In this document: positions 58,665 through 64,000 of the stretch, one piece after another
Numbering within the stretch: the stretch's first letter is position 1
Layout: each line of letters opens with the position of its first letter
DNA from: Phoronis australis
Lineage: Eukaryota; Phoronida; Phoronidae
Assembly (NCBI GenBank): GCA_002633005.1
Contig: NMRA01000931.1
Span: forward strand, 1-64,000
Reading direction: 5' to 3'
DNA: 64,000 nt
Notes under the pieces: model-generated
Told to the model about the DNA's origin: nothing
Databases searched by the model: none
Seen by the model: only the letters and a program-made list of their open reading frames with translations
Program-made: the position numbers and the translations under genes

Positions 58665-59917
58665 TGGTCTCCTGGCATGGCATTTTCCTGGCGTGAATTT
58701 TTCCTGACGTGTGAAATTTTCCTGATGTATTAAATTTTGGTCCTGACTTGATAAATTATAAGTCCTGGGGCGTAAATTTTTGGTGTCAGTACTTTTTTCT
58801 GGTCATGTAGAGAATTCAATTATTGGATAGAAAATTTGTGTCCTGGATTTGGTTCTGATTTTGCTTTCCATATAGCTGATAACTAGGGAATCATAAGGCT
58901 ACCTTTGCAAATCGATGTTGAAGGCATTTCAAAAGGGACAGTGTCGTTTTTGCGGTCGAATAAACGCTGTTTTTTGGTGTTATTGTTGAATGGGAAAATA
59001 CTTTTTGAAATAATTAGCTTCGACCAGAGTAGGACACACTCAAATGTGAGGCCGGGGCCTTTTATACTTAGTACGGCGGTGGATTTGGCTCTGCGTTAGA
59101 GAGTCATGCGGCTTTTGTTGCGGAGTTGCTGGGCTGAATTCCGTGCTACTGTTAATTTTTGTAAAATTACTTGTCCTTTCAAGGAATTATTTAGACAATG
59201 GGTGAACAAACTTTATAATAACTCAACCGTATAAGTTATTTAAAACGGCTATTTGTCTCAGGCGTTTCCTCTACAAAGACGTTGTCAACAATAATGAAAA
59301 CAAAAGAGTTGACGATTGACGGTATTGATTATTAAAATCACTCGGTACGCGGACGATACATCTTTTAGTTAACACGAAACTCCGGGTTCCTTGTCAGAGA
59401 TGCTGAAAGTATTAGATTTCTAGGCGAAGATTTCTGGTTCGAAATTTTATTACTATAAAAGAAAATTTTACTTGGATTGGAAATAAAAAAGTTTCCTACA
59501 CAGGTCTGTCACAACAAAAACTCATTCGGAACAACCTGGGTTTTTTGTTGGCATTAAATTATTTTTCGGAGGTGTTTCATATCTGCTCCTTCGTGGTGTG
59601 ACAAAGGCGCTGCAAACGTCCACGCCACGACAAGTATTTCGGATATGTTCGCCACTGTGCATGTCGGATGTAGACAACCATGGCATCTTGAACATTTCCG
59701 TTGTGCAAGAGACACACTTGCAAAGCAGCAACTTCTGCTGTTCCGTTAATAACGTTGAGAGGGCTAATTACAATACGTAATAGGTTCTCATAGGATTTCA
59801 ACATACAGGAGGGTGCACATGGTTGTACAGTGGTAAGTTCAGAAATCTAGGTTTTCGCATAGACAGTGACGGAAACAACGCCGATCAGTTTCGTGATCAC
59901 TGTCAACACACGCCTTC
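58665..59917 (+). repeat. Large duplicated segment 3, right copy
   Basis: Matches 57412-58663 end to end. After ACACACGCCTTC it continues into unique sequence (GCGCAATAAGTTAGG), which the left copy lacks because it stops at the N. Confidence 0.92.
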
Positions 59918-60721
59918 GCGCAATAAGTTAGGAACACCTCTCGCTGTGTTCATGCCATGACAGTTCGCCTTTCATCAAGTACAAGTTTCATCAATTCTTC
60001 GATGGCCATACCACTTTTTTCAATTTACAAACTGGTTACTGAGTTTTGCATGCTCAGAGGTACGTACATGGTGGCTGCGTTGGATTTGACAAATGCTGTC
60101 GCTGATCCAAGGTATTATGCGTGATGTAAACTGACTCCTGCCTGAAGTTTTTTTTTTGCTTAAAGTTCGCACATGCGCAGATATGAAACATCTCCGAGGG
60201 TTAAGTTGAGGCTTCGAAAATACCCGAAGTTTTCCGGGATGGACAAGCGTTGCGAACGGGGTGTTACTAAGTTTAATGGCGATGAATTTTTATACCCATG
60301 AAGACAAAAGGAAGCATGGTCTAAAAGAAAACCTACGATATTGATAAAGTGACCGTTCGTCATTTCAAAAATTATTCAATTGCTAGTTTTGCTTTCTTGT
60401 CAGTCTCGGCTGCTTTTCTGAAGTACACAGTTTGTTTTTAAAAATTGACAAAAACATTGAAAATTGGGGTCTTATTGCAATGGATCTTAAACATTTTAAT
60501 AGTGCTAAAAAAGTTTCGGTAATAAGATTTTTACGGCAAGATCCAAGTGGATATTGAGGCTGAGTGTTTTTTACCATATCGTGATAGAAGCGGTTTTCCC
60601 ACTGCCCTGCTGCATGAGCTGAGAAATAAACACCTCAATAGCATGAAAGGAAATGTTCGGTCGAGAGCTAATTATACTAATTATTCGTGACAATTATTTG
60701 GGCGATCTGTTTCCTTTTTAG
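59918..60721. other. Sequence upstream of the first visible AIF1-like exon
   Basis: Should be intron or include the missing short first coding exon. I could not single out an ATG followed by a few codons and a donor ending in G|GT with any confidence. Confidence 0.4.
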
Positions 60722-60783
60722 GTGGGAAGGCTTATGGGATGCGCTTACAGAGACAGGAAGAAGCGCTTGACAGAATAAATCAA
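60722..60783 (+). CDS. AIF1: AIF1-like exon: N-terminal GGKAYG helix
   Basis: The acceptor is tgtttcctttttag ending at 60721 and the donor is AATCAA|GTAGGT. Entered in phase 1 (a G from the previous exon gives GGT, Gly). It encodes GKAYGMRLQRQEEALDRINQ, matching the conserved GGKAFG...QEE.LD.IN helix of AIF1. The alternative donor six bases further would break the frame. Confidence 0.9.
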
Positions 60784-63700
60784 GTAGGTATACATTACTG
60801 ACAGATCGAATGTACCTAGATAGCTAATTGTCACCAGTAAGTATGTACATCCGAATACCCGGTGGGGCTGCGTAGGGATTTCAGGCAATTATCTCTAAGC
60901 AGTCTGAAGGCCTTGAAAAGCCAAAGATTGCGTGAAAAGAATTCATTCGCGAGCAGAGAAGAATTACTTACACTCCATGGCCAACTGCAATCATCAGCTG
61001 AGCGCCGCGCTTCCTGAGGATTTCGACCCTTTAAGCTCAGGATCTCTCCACATGGTGGGCCAGCAACAGCTGGTCGATTTAGTTGCGTTGCAGTCGGTTA
61101 TCAATACCTGGCTCCCCCTTCCCTCCTCCATCTCCTTCCCTCCAAAATAATACGTGCAGTCCACGAAGGAACAATTAAGGTTGTCTGACTTGTACACTAT
61201 NNNNNNNNNNNNNNNNNNNNNNNNNNNNNNNNNNNNNNNNNNNNNNNNNNNNNNNNNNNNNNNNNNNNNNNNNNNNNNNNNNNNNNNNNNNNNNNNNNNN
61301 NNNNNNNNNNNNNNNNNNNNNNNNNNNNNNNNNNNNNNNNNNNNNNNNNNNNNNNNNNNNNNNNNNNNNNNNNNNNNNNNNNNNNNNNNNNNNNNNNNNN
61401 NNNNNNNNNNNNNNNNNNNNNNNNNNNNNNNNNNNNNNNNNNNNNNNNNNNNNNNNNNNNNNNNNNNNNNNNNNNNNNNNNNNNNNNNNNNNNNNNNNNN
61501 NNNNNNNNNNNNNNNNNNNNNNNNNNNNNNNNNNNNNNNNNNNNNNNNNNNNNNNNNNNNNNNNNNNNNNNNNNNNNNNNNNNNNNNNNNNNNNNNNNNN
61601 NNNNNNNNNNNNNNNNNNNNNNNNNNNNNNNNNNNNNNNNNNNNNNNNNNNNNNNNNGTGACTTATCCAATTACTCATAGTTCTCATCTATTTCAGGATT
61701 TTCTTGGTGACAAAGATTACGATGACGTGGAGGATTTAGAGGACAAACTAGAGTCTTATAAAGGTTTTCTTTCGATGTCGTCGTCTTTGTGTTCGTCGCT
61801 GTCATTATGAAATAACAGTGTTTTTCATGGGTGTTTGGTAAAAGAATGAATTTGCAGTTTATATCCGTTTGTAGAAACACAATGTTGTTATAATGCATAT
61901 CTGAATGATTCATCTTCTTGTAATCAAAGAGTGATTTTCTTTGAACAGGATGCTTGCTTGTGTCGATAGTGTTACTGAAGGAAAAAACATATGAGAGCTA
62001 CATTTTTACAAACGCATTTGTGAACATTCATATTTAATGTGGTGAATTCAAAGTCGTTTTAAATTTAATGCTTTAAGCTTTCTTGATTCCAAAGTTGTTA
62101 AATGCTCATTTTGTCTATTTTCAGTAAAGTTCGTGGAATACGATGACGATAACTCGGGCGATTTAGGTATGTTTCATTGCCGGTTTGCTAGAGAGCGATT
62201 TCCATCACTTTCTAATTGACTAAGAAGACAAGCGCCAAAATAAAATGGAAACAAGAAACAGCACAACAAAGGTCAACAAAGATATTGCGATTAAAAACTT
62301 GGCACTATTGACGGCATAGTAGGCTAAATGTCCACAGGACTGGGTGTCTAGCTTTAGTGGCTCGTTCCGTGTTCATCAGTGAAAGCTAGCGAGATCTGTC
62401 TGCTTGTAATGCTCTCGCGAAAACGTGCGAGATCTTGTCAAATTCTGAAGAACTTCATGATCGTTTTTCGTCACGATATTCCAGCTGGCACGGTAAAAAC
62501 GCAGCGCTAGACACGCAACGACAATATCGTCTAGTGAAAACGGACAACGGACGTTTTCTCGTTTCACTGCAAAAATCCTGTGTGAAACCACATGCGGTAG
62601 TTGCAATAACAAAGCTACGATACTCAAGACCACCTTACATGTATGCACTTGTGCACTCGCGATATCTCTCTTGAAACCGAAAGAGATATTGAGTAAACTC
62701 AGTGATTCCAGTTTCTTCGACAGCATCATTTATAACCGCGCATCAGCTACGGAAATTTTGAAGTTGAAATTCCCGTTTCCACATCCAGGCGGTTTTATTA
62801 AAGCCACATATTTTCGATAAATTGTAGCAACATGAATACACCTCGACAACGTATTCTCGTGATATCTCGCCAACCCACTCATTTCGTTCGAGAAAATCGC
62901 GTTATCAATCGCCTCATGGAAAACATAGTGTGAATAGGGTGTCGCGAATTTCTGCGTTTTTTTGATTTTACGCATCGTGGTAAGATTTTTTCTATCGTTA
63001 CTTGAAAGCTCCTAAACGTCAAGCTGAACGCAGCGTCCACATTATTTGAATGTCAACATATACAGAGCCACCCTTTATTCAGTGAAGTTCTCTCCTCAAA
63101 TGCGACGCATGCCGGGCTACGTTCTTTACATCCTAGGCATTAGCCATGCCTTTCTGATGAGAAATCGTACCTTATGGAGCAGAAACAATGGAATAATTCC
63201 CACAATTCTTGAATTCACTCCTATAATTCAGCATTCCAACTTAACTGACCATTCAGTTTAGTGGCGGCCGCCATTTTGATAGGTATTGTAATGTTAGCAG
63301 CGTCTCGAGCACACTAGCGAAACACTCCGCCTAATTCACTCTCGCGATCCTGCTTGTTCTGGAAGATCCCGTGTCAACGAAGCGCTGCCCTGGACACCGA
63401 GTCCTTATTTTTGGCCCTGTGCAAACGTCACACCACAAAGTTCAACGTCCCCTTAATTAATTCAAAATAGATTCGCAAACTGCCTCAGTCTCGTCCTTCA
63501 AAAAGCTAACTTGCTATTCCTGGGTTAGGAAAGAATTGAGTGTTCCTTATTGTATGAGCACCAGTCTCAACAAGTTACCCTTTTGCAGTGGGTTATTTTA
63601 TACACCGACCATGCTTTTTAAGCATACGTAACCACCAAAACGGTCACTTTTCCAAGCCTGAAGGCCACGTCTTATGGGAGACAAAACAAACAGAGATTAA

Positions 63701-64000
63701 TTTTAAGTAGTATTGGTGTATTAAAAGTTCCTGTGACGTCAAGCTCGTGTTTATAGCAGGTTTTGTGTGAGAAATGGTGCGCGACGTCTTGAGTAATGAT
63801 TTTGATGGATGTTGTATCAATCTAATAGCCGTCCAGTTATGGCAGTAACACAATTGAAAACCTGGCGTGGCCTTTCTTACGAGTTTGGTAAGTTTGCGCG
63901 GGTCTGTGAAAGCCGGAACAAAACCGGACGTGATATATTTCAACATGTAAATCGTAACGACTTTTCAGCTTCAAACACCTGCCAGCACTGTCCGATTTGT
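60722..64000 (+). CDS. AIF1: AIF1/IBA1-like EF-hand protein, internal exons; gene continues to the right
   Basis: AIF1 (IBA1) is a small cytosolic calcium-binding protein that bundles F-actin, in vertebrates marking macrophages and microglia and in invertebrates haemocytes. Three exons fit: 60722-60783 (GGKAYGMRLQRQEEALDRIN type start), 61697-61763 (DFLGDKDYDDVEDLEDKLES) and 62125-62166 (KFVEYDDDNSGDL). Intron phases are 1 in, then 0, 1, 1, all consistent. The last exon carries the first EF-hand loop, D-x-D-x-S-G-x-L, and is cut after loop position 8. The short first exon with the start codon was not found upstream, and the exons for the rest of the EF hands were not found before 64000. The second intron exon boundary lies beside a 457-N gap. 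The human order of these segments is identical. Confidence 0.88.
61201..61657. other. Assembly gap (457 N) inside an AIF1-like intron
   Basis: A run of N between exons 60722-60783 and 61697-61763. The phases on the two sides match, so no coding exon needs to be missing. Confidence 0.99.
61697..61763 (+). CDS. AIF1: AIF1-like exon: linker before EF hand 1
   Basis: The acceptor is tctcatctatttcag ending at 61696 and the donor is TATAAAG|GTTTTC. Phase 0 in, phase 1 out. Encodes DFLGDKDYDDVEDLEDKLES and YK, equivalent to the FLDD.KY...DL..KLE.FK block of AIF1. Confidence 0.9.
62125..62166 (+). CDS. AIF1: AIF1-like exon: EF-hand 1 loop
   Basis: The acceptor is tttgtctattttcag ending at 62124 and the donor is GATTTAG|GTATGT. 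At 42 bases it is very short. Read in phase 1 it gives VKFVEYDDDNSGDL with a canonical calcium loop: Asp at positions 1 and 3, Ser at 5, Gly at 6, Leu at 8. Confidence 0.88.
62167..64000. other. AIF1: Probable AIF1-like intron to window end
   Basis: No stretch here encodes the expected continuation of the EF hand (a helix rich in Met/Leu/Lys leading to a second loop). The open frames at 62376-62729 and 63644-63946 on the - strand match nothing known. The next exon is expected beyond 64000. Confidence 0.45.

Noticed and set aside
61154-61810. Long open frame across the N run joined to the AIF1-like exon
   Set aside because: The gap accounts for most of the frame; the real exon starts at 61697 after a clear acceptor.

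Overview
The window is a draft-quality piece of an animal nuclear genome. It has spliced genes with GT..AG introns, roughly 40% G+C, long AT-rich intergenic stretches, many short dispersed and inverted repeats, and four runs of N. The recognisable proteins (ATAD3, a SAND+SAM protein of the SAMD11 type, AIF1) and the repeat style point to a marine invertebrate, most likely a non-vertebrate deuterostome (hemichordate or amphioxus grade). The sequence alone does not fix the species. Nothing bacterial or viral was recognised.

Three genes can be supported, all on the + strand. (1) Positions 1-3268 hold the last three coding exons of ATAD3, a mitochondrial AAA+ ATPase; the rest lies to the left. 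(2) Positions 26793-40519 hold what looks like a complete six-exon gene for a SAMD11-like nuclear protein of about 545 residues: an N-terminal SAND domain, a low-complexity middle with a PLDLS CtBP-type motif, a C-terminal SAM domain and an odd Cys-every-third-residue tail. Intron phases match at all five junctions. Its 7.9-kb first intron contains a tight cluster of TAATCC/GGATTA homeodomain sites. (3) Positions 60722-62166 and onward to the right hold three internal exons of an AIF1/IBA1 EF-hand gene, interrupted by an assembly gap. ATAD3 and SAMD11 are also linked in human 1p36.33, so their neighbourhood here looks like retained ancient linkage.

Between the genes: 1190-2770 is a degenerate tandem array inside the last ATAD3 intron. 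5510-7541 holds small tandem repeats and one MITE. 9795-10200 holds two more copies of the same MITE. About 16050-16303 is probably a retroelement tail ending in (GAA)n. 20017-24897 is a 2.3-kb segment present twice around a gap. 45597-53834 is a 3-kb segment present twice around a gap, the second copy carrying a 1.35-kb insertion. 56485-56673 and 56884-57627 are two inverted-repeat (foldback) elements. 57412-59917 is a 1.25-kb segment present twice with a single N between the copies. All three large duplications straddle N positions, and two have edges exactly at the N, which is the signature of unmerged haplotypes in a very heterozygous diploid rather than true tandem duplication.

The three genes are not an operon and no shared pathway is implied: ATAD3 acts at the mitochondrial inner membrane, the SAND/SAM protein is probably a chromatin repressor, and AIF1 is a cytosolic calcium/actin protein. 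Large parts (7.5-9.8, 10.2-16, 16.3-20, 40.5-45.5 kb) show no supportable gene.
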